Assembly (NCBI RefSeq): GCF_021602345.1
Contig: NZ_BQID01000006.1
Location: forward strand, 62,001-126,000
Direction of reading: 5' to 3'
Origin: Pseudomonas pharyngis
GTDB lineage: Bacteria > Pseudomonadota > Gammaproteobacteria > Pseudomonadales > Pseudomonadaceae
DNA length: 64,000 bases
Both the position numbers and the translations under genes were made by a program. Below the pieces are notes generated by a model that worked only from the letters and a program-made list of their open reading frames with translations, searched no databases and was not told where the DNA came from. Below, piece after piece: positions 43,091 through 53,300 of this stretch (the first letter of the stretch is position 1; each line of letters starts with the position of its first letter).

Positions 43091-44029
43091 ATGACCTTTT
43101 CGTTAGCCGCCAAGGTGTCGGTGTTGCTGCTGTTTGTGGGCAGCATCCTCTACGTGCATTTGCGCGGCAAGGCGCGTTTGCCGGTGCTGCGGCAGTTCGT
43201 CAACCACTCGGCGCTGTTCGCCCCGTATAACGCCTTGATGTACCTGTTCTCGGGCGTGCCGTCCAAGCCGTATCTGGATCGCGGCAAGTTTCCGGAGCTG
43301 GACGTGTTGCGCGATAACTGGGAAACCATTCGCGACGAAGCCATGCATCTGTTCGACGAGGGTTATATTCGTGCCGCCGAGAAGAACAACGACGCCGGTT
43401 TCGGCTCGTTCTTCAAGAAAGGCTGGAAGCGTTTCTACCTCAAGTGGTACGACAAACCGCTGCCATCGGCCGAAACCCTGTGCCCGAAAACCGTGGCGCT
43501 GGTCAGTGCCATCCCCAACGTCAAAGGCGCGATGTTCGCGCTGTTGCCGGGCGGCAGCCATTTGAACCCGCACCGCGATCCGTTCGCGGGCTCCCTGCGC
43601 TATCACCTGGGGCTGTCAACGCCAAACTCCGACGATTGCCGAATCTTCGTCGACGGTCAGGTCTACGCCTGGCGCGACGGTGAAGACGTGATGTTCGACG
43701 AGACCTACGTGCATTGGGTCAAGAACGAAACCGAACAGACCCGCGTCATCCTGTTCTGCGACATCGAGCGGCCGCTGAGCAGCCGCCTGATGACCCGCAT
43801 CAACCGCTTCATCAGCGCCTGGCTGGGCCGTGCCACGGCACCGCAGAACCTCGACGACGAGCGTGTCGGCGGGATCAACCGGGCTTACGCCTGGAGCAAG
43901 AACTTCAGCGACAGGTTCAGTGGTGCGGTCAAACAGTGGAAACGCCGCAACCCGAAAGCCTACCGTGTGCTGCGGCCGGTGCTGGCGGTGGTGGTGTTGA
44001 CGTTGCTGGGGTATTGGCTGTTTGGTTGA
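43091..44029 (+). CDS. lpxO: Lipid A hydroxylase LpxO family
   Basis: A 312-aa Fe2+/2-oxoglutarate dioxygenase of the aspartyl/asparaginyl hydroxylase type that adds the 2-hydroxy group to a lipid A acyl chain at the inner membrane. The N-terminal helix (LSLAAKVSVLLLFVG-like) and C-terminal helix (VLAVVVLTLLGYWLF) bracket the catalytic domain. The metal and cosubstrate residues are in HLNPHRDPFAG near 157 and FDETYVHWVKNET near 204, with ARG-type RVILFCD following. The start is 43091 with AAGGAG upstream; the TTG/ATG-rich extension to 43061 is not used. Ends at a strong terminator. Confidence 0.92.
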   Translation: MTFSLAAKVSVLLLFVGSILYVHLRGKARLPVLRQFVNHSALFAPYNALMYLFSGVPSKPYLDRGKFPELDVLRDNWETIRDEAMHLFDEGYIRAAEKNNDAGFGSFFKKGWKRFYLKWYDKPLPSAETLCPKTVALVSAIPNVKGAMFALLPGGSHLNPHRDPFAGSLRYHLGLSTPNSDDCRIFVDGQVYAWRDGEDVMFDETYVHWVKNETEQTRVILFCDIERPLSSRLMTRINRFISAWLGRATAPQNLDDERVGGINRAYAWSKNFSDRFSGAVKQWKRRNPKAYRVLRPVLAVVVLTLLGYWLFG

Positions 44030-44045
44030 GGCCGCGAAGTACAGC

Positions 44046-44072
44046 AAAACCGCTCGTTTGAGCGGTTTTTTC
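44046..44072 (+). terminator. Rho-independent terminator of lpxO
   Basis: AAAACCGCTC/GAGCGGTTTT stem with GTTT loop is followed by a T-run. It lies 16 bases after the lpxO stop. Confidence 0.95.
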
Positions 44073-44090
44073 TGGTATCTGTCCAAGTCG

Positions 44091-44145
44091 TTGCAATCCA
44101 TGTCGCGGGCTGGTTATAGTCGGCGCTCGTGAGTCGCACGACTCA
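44091..44145 (+). promoter_or_regulatory. Promoter with downstream 16-bp palindrome
   Basis: TTGCAA (44091-44096) and TATAGT (44115-44120) form a sigma-70-type promoter with an 18-base spacer. Ten bases after the -10 starts TGAGTCGCACGACTCA (44130-44145), a perfect 7+7 palindrome around CA. It would be in the first bases of the transcript and may be an operator or a 5' mRNA hairpin. It feeds the small ORF at 44176. Confidence 0.65.
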
Positions 44146-44175
44146 TTGTCCAACCCTTCAAAAAGATCAGCCCAG

Positions 44176-44340
44176 ATGCCTGCATCCCTCATCAACGCGG
44201 TAGTCGATTCAGCGGTCAACGCTGGCGTCGTGCCGTGCGGGAATCAGCAGCCTGTGCAGATCAGTCATTACCCTCCACCTGTCAGTAGCACGCCGGTGTG
44301 CGCAGTCGTATCACCGCCGGGCGTTGGTATTTCGGGCTGA
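44176..44340 (+). CDS. Small ORF of 54 codons, uncharacterised
   Basis: The frame encodes MPASLINAVVDSAVNAGV then a Pro/Val/Cys-rich tail ending PPGVGISG. No domain, signal peptide or membrane helix. It has two cysteines and four prolines in the sequence HYPPPVSSTPVCAVV. The good promoter upstream, coding-like third-position GC and clean isolation between terminator and next gene support it; the lack of a strong ribosome-binding site does not. I recognise the type as a short conserved Pseudomonas ORF from memory only. A UUCG-loop hairpin (44391-44404) lies 50 bases after its stop. Confidence 0.5.
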   Translation: MPASLINAVVDSAVNAGVVPCGNQQPVQISHYPPPVSSTPVCAVVSPPGVGISG

Positions 44341-44436
44341 TCAGCGTTTGCTGCTGACCCCTGTGCCCGCCTGAAAAAACCTACTGAATTTCAGCTTCGG
44401 CTGAGTTGGCTATTTGCCTGACTACAGGTGGTATTC

Positions 44437-45300
44437 ATGTTTGTCCTTTCGAAAAAGTCCGCGCTCGCGGCGGCGTCCACGAGCCTGTTCGTTCTGCTAT
44501 GGAGCAGCGGGGCGATCTTCTCCAAGTGGGGGCTGGCCCACGCTTCACCCTTCGCCTTTCTGCTGATCCGTTTTGTGATTGCCCTGTGTGGGCTGGTGCT
44601 GCTGGTGCCATTGCTCAAGTTGAGGTTGCCCAAGGGCGGCAAGCCGATGCTGTACGCGATGGCCACCGGGGTGGTGCTGTTGGGGGCTTATCAGATCTTC
44701 TATCTGCTGGCGCTGGATCTGAAAGTCACGCCCGGAGTGATGGCGACCATCATGGGCGTGCAGCCGATCCTCACGGTGGTGATCATGGAGCGGAAGCGCT
44801 CGGCGAGCCGAATGTTTGGGCTGGCGTTGGGATTGGCCGGTCTGATCATGGTGGTTTATCAGGGCATCGGTCTGGCCGGGATGTCGCTGGCGGGGATGCT
44901 GTTCGGGCTGCTGGCGCTGGCGAGCATGACCTTCGGCTCGATCATGCAGAAGCGCATCACCGACAATCCCCTCGGCACGCTGCCGGTGCAGTATCTGGCG
45001 GGGCTGCTGCTGTGCGGGATTTTCGTGCCGTTCCAGCCGTTTCACTTCGAGCACAGCGCCGGTTTCATCGTGCCGGTGCTGTGGATGGGACTGGTGGTTT
45101 CCGTGCTGGCGACGTTGCTGCTGTACCGACTGATCGCCCGGGGCAATCTGGTCAATGTCACCAGCCTGTTCTATCTGGTGCCGGCCGTGACGGCGGTGAT
45201 GGACTACCTGATCTTCGGCAATCGCCTGGCCGCGTTGAGCGTGCTGGGGATGCTGTTGATCATCGTCGGTCTGGTGTTCGTGTTCCGTAAATCGGCATAA
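44437..45300 (+). CDS. EamA/DMT family transporter
   Basis: A 287-aa membrane protein with ten helices in two five-helix EamA repeats, typical of drug/metabolite exporters. Repeat one carries FVLLWSSGAIFSKWGLA and the second LASMTFGSIMQKRI. The start is ATG 44437 with CAGGTGG upstream; a GTG nine bases earlier is possible. The substrate is unknown. It converges with another EamA gene of a different subgroup at a shared terminator. Confidence 0.88.
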   Translation: MFVLSKKSALAAASTSLFVLLWSSGAIFSKWGLAHASPFAFLLIRFVIALCGLVLLVPLLKLRLPKGGKPMLYAMATGVVLLGAYQIFYLLALDLKVTPGVMATIMGVQPILTVVIMERKRSASRMFGLALGLAGLIMVVYQGIGLAGMSLAGMLFGLLALASMTFGSIMQKRITDNPLGTLPVQYLAGLLLCGIFVPFQPFHFEHSAGFIVPVLWMGLVVSVLATLLLYRLIARGNLVNVTSLFYLVPAVTAVMDYLIFGNRLAALSVLGMLLIIVGLVFVFRKSA

Positions 45301-45317
45301 CCGCCGCGCATGAAAAA

Positions 45318-45343
45318 GGCCCGGGAGGAAACTCCCGGGCCTT
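45318..45343. terminator. Bidirectional terminator between two EamA genes
   Basis: GGCCCGGGAG/CTCCCGGGCC form a perfect 10-bp stem with GAAA loop, with A residues before and T residues after it, so it can act on both converging genes. Confidence 0.9.
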
Positions 45344-45357
45344 TGTGCATCTGCCAA

Positions 45358-46266
45358 TCAGGGGGCGGTGATTTCTGCCGGTTTCACCACAGCGGGTTTC
45401 AGCACCAGCCACAGCGCAATGGCGATCAATACCCCGCCATACACGTGGGCCATCGACAGCGGCTCATCGAGAAAAAGCGCCCCCCACAACACACCGAACG
45501 GCGGAATCATGAAGGTCACGGTCATCGATTTCACCGGCCCGATGGAGCTCAACAGGCGGAAGTAAATGATGTAGGCAAACGCGGTGCAGCCCAGCCCAAG
45601 GCCCAACAGCGACAGCCAGACATTCCAGCCACCCCAGCTCACCGGCGGCGCAGTGATGACGCTGTAACCGAACAGCGGCAACAGAAACAGGGTCGCACCG
45701 AGCATGCTGCCCAGCGCCGACAGACGACTGTCGAGCCCGCCGGCCTGATCCAGCCAGCGTCGGGCGAGGAACCCGGCGAAGCCATAGCAAGTGGTTGCGA
45801 GCAGGCAGGCCACCGCGCCCATCAGCAGGTGCAGATCGAACGCGACCGGGCCGGCGCGGGTCAGCACGCCCACCCCGAGCAGGCCGAGGAACACCCCGGC
45901 GAGTTTGGCCAGCGTGAGTTTTTCACTGAAGAACAAACCGCCGATCAACACGCCCATCAATGGCGTGGTGGCATTGAAGATCGCCGAATAACCGGCCGGC
46001 AGCACCTGGGCGGCGACCGAATACAGCGTCGCCGGCACGCCGGAGTTGATCACGCCCAGCAACATCACAGTCTTGAGCTTGCCTTTGAAATCCCAGCTGA
46101 TGCGCATCAGCCCGAGGATCACCAGCAAGCCGACGGCGGCGATGGAAACGCGGAAGAATCCGGTCGGAACCGTACCGATCGCAGGAGCGATGATGCGCAT
46201 GAACAGGAAGCTCGCGCCCCAGATGGCGGCCAGCGACAACATGCGGAAAATATCGACGGGGCTCAC
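45358..46266 (-). CDS. EamA/DMT family transporter
   Basis: A 302-aa, ten-helix EamA protein: first repeat with LSLAAIWGASFLFMRIIAP and the second with LTFMIPPFGVLWGALFLDEPL, matching the common RhaT/EamA exporters. The start is GTG 46266, with AAGGAG seven bases upstream, against an unlikely longer frame to 46323. The substrate is unknown. Not closely similar in sequence to the neighbour at 44437, so not a simple tandem duplication. Confidence 0.88.
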   Translation of the reverse strand: MSPVDIFRMLSLAAIWGASFLFMRIIAPAIGTVPTGFFRVSIAAVGLLVILGLMRISWDFKGKLKTVMLLGVINSGVPATLYSVAAQVLPAGYSAIFNATTPLMGVLIGGLFFSEKLTLAKLAGVFLGLLGVGVLTRAGPVAFDLHLLMGAVACLLATTCYGFAGFLARRWLDQAGGLDSRLSALGSMLGATLFLLPLFGYSVITAPPVSWGGWNVWLSLLGLGLGCTAFAYIIYFRLLSSIGPVKSMTVTFMIPPFGVLWGALFLDEPLSMAHVYGGVLIAIALWLVLKPAVVKPAEITAP

Positions 46267-46350
46267 GGGCCACTCCTTCCTTGATCGGGACGAGAGTGTT
46301 GCCGAGGGCCCCGGCGATGGCAACCGCTAATCGGGCATTTAATTGTCTGA

Positions 46351-47976
46351 TCAGATCACGAAGCGCGTGACCAGTGCGTTCAGGTCGACGGCCAGCCGTG
46401 ACAGTTCCTGACTGGCGGCAGAGGTCTGGGTGGCACCTGCTGCGGTTTGTGTCGACAGATCACGGATGGTCACCAGGTTCTGATCGACCTCCCGAGCCAC
46501 CAGCGCCTGTTGCTCGGCGGCGCTGGCGATCACCAGGTTGCGCTGGTTGATCTGCGAAATCGACGCGGTGATTTTCTCCAGTGCATGGCCGGCACTGTTG
46601 GCGCGACGCAGGGTATGGCTGGCCTGCTCGGCGCTGTTTTGCAAGGCGCCGACGGTGGCACTGGTGCCTTGCTGAATGCTGCTGATCATCAGCTCGATTT
46701 CTTCGGTGGAGTTCTGCGTGCGCTGGGCCAGCGAGCGGACCTCGTCGGCAACCACTGCAAACCCACGCCCGGCCTCACCGGCGCGCGCGGCTTCAATCGC
46801 AGCGTTCAGGGCCAGCAGGTTGGTCTGCCCGGCGATGCCGCGAATCACTTCCAGCACTTTGCTGATGTCCTGGGCCTGAGTCGCAAGGCCCTCGGCCTGT
46901 TCGGACGCGCCGAGTACTGCACTGACCAGTTCCTGAATCGAACTGATGGTCTCGCTGACCTGCACATGCCCGTGTTTGCTGTCCTCGTTCGACGCTTCGG
47001 AGGCCTGGGCACTGGACACCGCATTGGCGGCCACTTCATCCACCGCCGTGCTCATCTCGGTGACCGCCGTGGCGGCCTGCTCGATCTGGTCATTTTGCTG
47101 TTGCAGGCCGCGGGTGCTCTGCTCCATCACCGAACTCATTTCCTCGGCAGCGGAGGCCAGTTGCTGGGCCGACTCGCTGATGCCGCGAATGGTCGAGCGC
47201 AGATTGCCCTGCATCTGCGCCAGCGCCGTGAGCAACTGCGCCGCTTCATCACGACCCTCGCTGTCGATGCGACCGCTGAGGTCTCCCGAAGCAATCTGCC
47301 GTGCCGCGTTCAGCGCCTGATTGATCGGCGTGGTGATGCTGCGGGTCAGCAACCAGGCCAGCAACAACGTGGCAATCAGGGCGATGACGATGATCGCGGC
47401 GACGATCCACAGCGCCTGCTGGTACATCGCCGCCGCGGACTTGGCGGCGGCATCCGCGCCTTGCTGATTGAGGCTGATCATTTGCTCAAGGGTCTTGTCG
47501 AGCACCGTGCCCTGGGGCGCCAGTTCAGTGGTCAGGCGCGCGTAGGCTTGTTCGTTTTGTCCGGCATCGATCTGTTTGATGATCTGGTCGAGGATGCTCA
47601 GGTACTTGGCCGTGTCGGCGCTCAAACCTTCCAGCATCGCTCGCTCCTGGTCATTGGCGATCAGGGCCTTGTGGTCGTCGAGGCGCTTGAGCAATTCCTG
47701 ACGTTGCGCGGTGAGAATGCCTTTGCTGCGTTCGCGAACGGCCACCTGGGTGCTGGTGATCAGGCGCAGGGATTCGAGACGAATACTGGCAATGTTCGCC
47801 GCTGCGTCATGGATGCTTTCGATGCTGGGCATCCACGATTCCTCGATCACCGCCGCGCTCTCGCGCAGGGTTTTCATCTGGCCCAGACCGAACAGGCCGA
47901 CCACCACCAGCAGACTGGCCAGAACGGCAAAACACAAACTGGCGCGCAAACCTATGCGCAGATTCCGGATAGACAT
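46351..47976 (-). CDS. Methyl-accepting chemotaxis protein
   Basis: A 541-aa transmembrane chemoreceptor. Helix TM1 (about 10-32), a periplasmic four-helix-bundle-type sensor (33-190), TM2 (about 190-210) and HAMP ([19 protein letters not shown]) lead to the signalling domain. The hairpin tip is [19 protein letters not shown] near 400. Start ATG 47976 has AGGAG seven bases upstream. The ligand is unknown; all-alpha sensors of this type often bind organic acids. Monocistronic. Confidence 0.95.
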   Translation of the reverse strand: MSIRNLRIGLRASLCFAVLASLLVVVGLFGLGQMKTLRESAAVIEESWMPSIESIHDAAANIASIRLESLRLITSTQVAVRERSKGILTAQRQELLKRLDDHKALIANDQERAMLEGLSADTAKYLSILDQIIKQIDAGQNEQAYARLTTELAPQGTVLDKTLEQMISLNQQGADAAAKSAAAMYQQALWIVAAIIVIALIATLLLAWLLTRSITTPINQALNAARQIASGDLSGRIDSEGRDEAAQLLTALAQMQGNLRSTIRGISESAQQLASAAEEMSSVMEQSTRGLQQQNDQIEQAATAVTEMSTAVDEVAANAVSSAQASEASNEDSKHGHVQVSETISSIQELVSAVLGASEQAEGLATQAQDISKVLEVIRGIAGQTNLLALNAAIEAARAGEAGRGFAVVADEVRSLAQRTQNSTEEIELMISSIQQGTSATVGALQNSAEQASHTLRRANSAGHALEKITASISQINQRNLVIASAAEQQALVAREVDQNLVTIRDLSTQTAAGATQTSAASQELSRLAVDLNALVTRFVI

Positions 47977-48391
47977 CAATGTGCTCCTTGGGGATTGGGG
48001 GAGAGGTCGTCCTCGTGGACCGAGGATCTTGTTGTAAGGCGGGTGATGGCGGGCTGTATATCAAAGTGCCACTATCTTAGTAAGGCCATTTTTAACCGGG
48101 ATGGCACGCGATGGACGAGAAGGAACTAGCCGGGAAAAGCGCGGATTAGAGACGTCGCTACCGGGTTGGATCCGAAACCCAGAAGAAACGCGGGCTGGCG
48201 TTCAGCGATAGGGAGAAGCCGAAGGGACGTTTATTGACCGAACGGTCGATTAAAAAAACTTTGATAAAAACTGTGTCGTTGTACAACCCGCAAGAGGATT
48301 TGGCCGAAATTGCACTTCTCCTGCGCCTGCTTCCGTGGCTAAGCTCAGGCCTTCGAGCACAGATTCTCCAATTCCCGCAGAGGTCTCATCT
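47977..48391. other. Intergenic region between the chemoreceptor and aceK
   Basis: 415 bases that hold the two divergent promoter regions. I saw a short palindrome GACCG-AA-CGGTC (48236-48247) and a TTGACC-like hexamer but no convincing -10 at the right spacing. A 65-codon frame from 48234 lacks a ribosome-binding site and runs into aceK in another frame, so I do not call it. Nothing else is apparent. Confidence 0.5.
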
Positions 48392-50113
48392 ATGCCGCAG
48401 CAATGGCCAGCCACCGACATCGCCCGCCTGATCCTCGATGGCTTTGACGATTACCGCGAGCATTTCCGGCGGATCACCGACGGCGCCCGGGAGCGCTTCG
48501 AGCAAGCCCGCTGGCAGGACACGCAAACCGCGTCGGCGGCGCGGATCAACCTCTACGAAGAAAAGGTCGGTGAAACCGTCGCCCGCCTGCGCGAGTATTT
48601 CGAGCCGGACACCTTGATGGACGTCACCTGCTGGCCACTGGTGAAAAGCGCCTACATCAGCATCATCGACCTGCGCTTCGACGATGAACTGTCCGAGACC
48701 TGGTACAACTCGATTTTCTGCAGCCTGTTCAGCCACGACCTGATCAGTGACGGCTGCATGTTCATCCACACCACGCGCCCGAGCCTGCGCCGCGCCCGGG
48801 CCGCACAGACCCGCACCTACAAGCCGCAAGGGCAGATTTCGGCCATGCTCGCGAGCATCTTTGCCGATTACCGCTTCAGCGAGGCCTACGCCGATTTGCC
48901 CGGCGACTTGCTGCGTCTGGAGGCGCAACTGCGCGAGAACCTGCCGGACTGGGTGTGCAAGGACCCGGAGCTGAGCGTCGAGCTGTTTTCCTCGGTGCTG
49001 TACCGCAACAAGGGCGCGTACCTGGTGGGGCGCATCTACACCAACGACGATCAGTGGCCGTTGGTGATTCCGTTGCTGCACCGCGAAGGGCGCGGGATTC
49101 AGATCGACGCATTGATCACCGACGAAGCGGAGGTGTCGATCATCTTCTCCTTCACCCGTTCGTATTTCATGGTGGATGTGCCGGTGCCGGCGGAGTTCAT
49201 CGGTTTCCTCAAACGCATCCTGCCGGGCAAGCACATCGCCGAGCTGTACACCTCGATCGGTTTCTACAAGCACGGTAAATCGGAGTTCTACCGCGCCCTG
49301 ATCAATCACCTGGCCAACACCGATGACCAGTTCATCATGGCGCCGGGCGTGCGCGGCATGGTCATGAGCGTGTTCACGCTGCCGGGCTTCAACACCGTGT
49401 TCAAGATCATCAAGGATCGTTTCTCTCCATCGAAAAACGTCGACCGCGCCACGGTGATCGAGAAGTACCGACTGGTGAAAAGCGTCGACCGGGTCGGGCG
49501 CATGGCCGATACCCAGGAATTCGCCGACTTCCGTTTTCCCCTGAGCAAATTCGAGCCGGCGTGCCTGGCGGAGCTGCTGGAAGTCGCGCCGTCCACGGTG
49601 TCGCTGGAAGGCGAAACCGTGCTGATCCGCCACTGCTGGACCGAGCGCCGAATGACGCCGCTTAATCTCTATCTGGATAACGCCAACGAAGCCCAGGTGC
49701 GCGAAGCGCTGGAGGATTACGGCCTGGCGATCAAGCAACTGGCGGCGGCCAACATCTTTCCCGGCGACATGCTGCTGAAGAACTTCGGCGTCACCCGTCA
49801 TGGCCGGGTGGTGTTCTACGACTACGACGAGATCTGTTTCCTCACTGAAGCGAATTTCCGCCACATCCCGGCACCGCGCACGCCAGAGGACGAAATGGCC
49901 TCCGAGCCTTGGTATTCGATCGGGCCTCTGGATGTGTTTCCCGAAGAGTTTCCGCCGTTCCTGTTTGCCGATTCGGCGCAGCGCAAACTGTTCGATCAGT
50001 TGCATGGCGAGTTGTACAACGCTGATTACTGGAAGGGATTGCAGGAGGCGATTCGGGCGGGGAAAGTCATCGATGTCTTTCCATATCGGCGCAAAGGCTT
50101 GGATAACGAGTAA
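48392..50113 (+). CDS. aceK: Isocitrate dehydrogenase kinase/phosphatase
   Basis: A 573-aa bifunctional enzyme that switches isocitrate dehydrogenase off and on, directing carbon to the glyoxylate shunt on acetate. The ATP loop [18 protein letters not shown] near residue 314, VFKIIKDRF near 335 and the catalytic region [26 protein letters not shown] (split) near 455 are AceK-specific. The start ATG 48392 gives the standard N-terminus (AGAGG 15 bases upstream). Unlike in E. coli the aceBA genes are not adjacent, as usual for Pseudomonas. Confidence 0.95.
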   Translation: MPQQWPATDIARLILDGFDDYREHFRRITDGARERFEQARWQDTQTASAARINLYEEKVGETVARLREYFEPDTLMDVTCWPLVKSAYISIIDLRFDDELSETWYNSIFCSLFSHDLISDGCMFIHTTRPSLRRARAAQTRTYKPQGQISAMLASIFADYRFSEAYADLPGDLLRLEAQLRENLPDWVCKDPELSVELFSSVLYRNKGAYLVGRIYTNDDQWPLVIPLLHREGRGIQIDALITDEAEVSIIFSFTRSYFMVDVPVPAEFIGFLKRILPGKHIAELYTSIGFYKHGKSEFYRALINHLANTDDQFIMAPGVRGMVMSVFTLPGFNTVFKIIKDRFSPSKNVDRATVIEKYRLVKSVDRVGRMADTQEFADFRFPLSKFEPACLAELLEVAPSTVSLEGETVLIRHCWTERRMTPLNLYLDNANEAQVREALEDYGLAIKQLAAANIFPGDMLLKNFGVTRHGRVVFYDYDEICFLTEANFRHIPAPRTPEDEMASEPWYSIGPLDVFPEEFPPFLFADSAQRKLFDQLHGELYNADYWKGLQEAIRAGKVIDVFPYRRKGLDNE

Positions 50114-50120
50114 CGGCTTT

Positions 50121-50311
50121 CCCTCACCCCAGCCCTCCCGAAGCGTCGGACCGCCCGGAGGGAGAGGGAGCTGACCGAGGTGTCTCGGGTCAAACATCGA
50201 CCTGAAAGATCGTGGCGATTATGGATTCGGTGAGGCTCCTTCAGGTCGGCGTAGCTCTAGAGCAACCCCCGATCAGTCCCCTCTCCCCCTGGGAGAGGGC
50301 TAGGGTGAGGG
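50121..50311. repeat. MITE-like element with terminal inverted repeats
   Basis: A 191-bp element: left end CCCTCACCCCAGCCCTC, right end GAGGGCTAGGGTGAGGG, matching as inverted repeats with one mismatch in 17. Inside lies an exact 9-bp inverted repeat CGACCTGAA/TTCAGGTCG (50198-50248). No ORF. Such elements are multi-copy in P. fluorescens-type genomes and are probably non-autonomous. It lies between aceK and hrpA. Confidence 0.85.
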
Positions 50312-50396
50312 CAGCAATCCCCCAGACACGCCACAAATCCCGCAAATCTGCGACAATCGCGTCCTTGCGCCACTAGACGACCGAATTGCGTACCCG

Positions 50397-53300
50397 ATGA
50401 CCGACGAATCGCCCTCCATCGACAAACTGCTGAAAAACCTCGATCACGCCATGCTCGCCGACCGCCACCGGCTGCGGCGACAGTTGCTTGAGCTGCGCAA
50501 GAAACCCGACGAGGCCAAGCTGGCCCAGTGGGTGGCGCGCATGCAGGCGTCCTGCGATCAGGTGCTGGCACGCAAGGCCAGCCTGCCGGTGATCCGTTAC
50601 GACGACAGCCTGCCGATTGCAGCCAAGCGTGACGAAATCAAGAAGGCCCTGGAAAAGCACCAGGTGCTGATCATCGCCGGTGAAACCGGCTCGGGCAAAA
50701 CCACCCAGTTGCCGAAAATCTGTCTGGAGATCGGTCGCGGCCAGCACGGTTTGATCGGCCACACCCAGCCTCGGCGGATCGCGGCGCGCAGCGTGGCCAG
50801 CCGGGTTGCCGAAGAACTCGGTACACCGCTGGGCGCGCTGGTCGGTTATCAGGTGCGCTTCGAAGACCAAAGCGATTCGAACACCCTGATCAAACTGATG
50901 ACCGACGGCATCCTGCTGGCGGAAACCCAGAACGACCGCTACCTCGAACGCTACGACACGATCATCGTCGACGAAGCCCACGAACGCAGCCTCAACATCG
51001 ACTTCCTGCTCGGTTACCTGAAAACCCTGCTGCCGCGTCGCCCGGATCTGAAAGTCATCATCACTTCGGCGACCATCGATCTGGAGCGCTTCTCCAAGCA
51101 TTTCGACGATGCGCCGATTGTCGAAGTGTCCGGCCGCACCTTCCCGGTTGAAACCTGGTATCGCCCGCTGACGCTGGAGCAAGACGAAGAAGGCAACCGC
51201 GTCGAGGATGACCTGACCGTGGATCAGGCGATTCTCGCCACCCTCGACGAAATCGCCGCCTATGAGCGCAGCGAGCGCCGCAGTCCCGGTGATGTGCTGG
51301 TGTTCCTGCCCGGCGAGCGCGAGATTCGCGACGCCGCCGACATGCTGCGCAAGGCCCAGCTCAAACACACCGAAATCCTGCCGTTGTACGCGCGCCTGTC
51401 GCCGGCCGAGCAGCAGCGGATCTTTCAGTCCCATCCGGGGCGTCGCGTGGTGCTGGCGACCAACGTTGCGGAAACTTCGCTGACCGTGCCGGGCATCCGT
51501 TACGTGATCGACAGCGGCACCGCGCGCATCAGCCGCTACAGCTACCGTGCCAAGGTCCAGCGGCTGCCGATCGAAGCGATTTCCCAGGCCAGTGCCAACC
51601 AGCGTAAAGGTCGCTGCGGCCGGGTCGAGCCGGGTATCTGCGTGCGCTTGTACAGCGAAGAGGATTTCCTCGGTCGTCCGGAATTCACCGATCCGGAAAT
51701 CCTGCGCACCAACCTTGCGGCCGTGATCTTGCAGATGCTCCATCTGCGCCTCGGCGAGATCACTGATTTCCCGTTTATCGAGCCGCCGGACGGCAAGGCG
51801 ATCAGCGACGGTTTCAACCTGCTGCAGGAATTGTCGGCGGTGGATCGCAACAGTCAGCTGACCCCGCTCGGTCGCCAACTGGCGCGCCTGCCGGTGGACC
51901 CGCGCATGGGCCGCATGCTGCTGGAAGCGGCGAAACTTGGCAGCTTGCAGGAGGTGCTGATCGTCGCCAGTGCCATGTCGATTCAGGATCCGCGCGAGCG
52001 TCCGCCGGAGCGTCAGCAGGCCGCTGACCAGGCCCACGCTCAGTGGAAGGACGCCGATTCGGACTTCGCCGGGCTGGTCAATCTGTGGCGCGGTTTTGAA
52101 GAGCAGCGCCAGGCGCTGACCGCCAGCCCGCTGCGCAACTGGTGCCGCAAGAATTTCCTCAACTACCTGCGCCTGCGCGAGTGGCGCGATTCCCACCGTC
52201 AGTTGAGCCTGATCTGCCGCGACTTGCAGCTGAGCCTGAACAAAGAACCGGCGGATTATCCGAAGCTGCACAAAGCGGTGCTGGTCGGCCTGCTCAGCCA
52301 GATTGGTCAGAAAACCGAGGACGGCGATTACCTTGGCGCCCGTCAGCGGCGGTTCTGGATTCACCCGTCATCGGGTATCGGCAAGAAACGCCCGCAGTGG
52401 GTGATGACCGCCGAACTGGTGGAAACCACCAAGCTCTACGCGCGGATGGTGGCGAAGATCGACGCCGACTGGATCGAACCGCTGGCCGGGCACCTGATCA
52501 AGAAGAACCACTTCGAACCGCACTGGGAGAAGAAGCGCGGCCAGGTCGTCGCGTTCGAACAGATCACCCTGTTCGGCCTGATCGTGGTCGGCCGTCGACC
52601 GGTGCACTACGGCCCGGTAGATCCGGTGGTCTCGCGTGAACTGTTCATCCGCGAAGGTCTGGTGCGCGGCGAGATTCAGTCCCGGGCCAAATGCCTGACT
52701 GCCAACAAGCAATTGCTCGAACAACTCGACGAACTGGAAGCCAAGGCTCGTCGTCGGGACATTCTGGCCGACGAGGAAACCCTCTACGCGTTCTACGACG
52801 CGCGTTTGCCGGCGGAGATTCACCAGACCGCGACGTTCGACAGCTGGTACCGCGTCAACAGCCAGAAAGATCCACAACTGCTGATCATGCGCGAGGAAGA
52901 CGTGCTGGCCCGCGAAGCCAGCGAAGTCACCGCCCAGCATTACCCGGACACGCTGCACATCGGCGACCTGGAACTGGCGCTGAGTTACCACTTCGAACCG
53001 AATCACCCGCGTGACGGCGTGACCCTGCGTGTGCCGGCGCCGCTGTTGCCGATGCTGCCGCCGGAACGCCTGGAATGGCTGGTGCCGGGACTGATCGAGG
53101 CCAAGTGCATCGCGCTGGTGCGCAACCTGCCCAAGGCTTTGCGAAAAAACTTCGTGCCGGTGCCGGACTTCATCAAGGCCGCGCTGCAACGCATGACCTT
53201 CGCCGAAGGTTCGTTGCCGCAAGCGCTGGGTCGCGAACTGCTGCGCATGACCGGTGCGCGGGTCAGCGATGAAGCCTGGGCCGAAGCGGCGCAGCAGGTT

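Noticed and set aside
46447-48129. A 560-codon plus-strand frame opposite the chemoreceptor
   Set aside because: The chemoreceptor on the minus strand has HAMP and signalling tip motifs; the plus frame has none.
48234-48431. 65-codon ORF upstream of aceK and a possible TetR-type operator (GACCG-AA-CGGTC)
   Set aside because: No ribosome-binding site, runs into aceK in another frame; the palindrome is short and no TetR gene is near.
48386-50197. A 603-codon minus-strand frame opposite aceK
   Set aside because: AceK is certain on the plus strand; the antisense frame has no supporting features.
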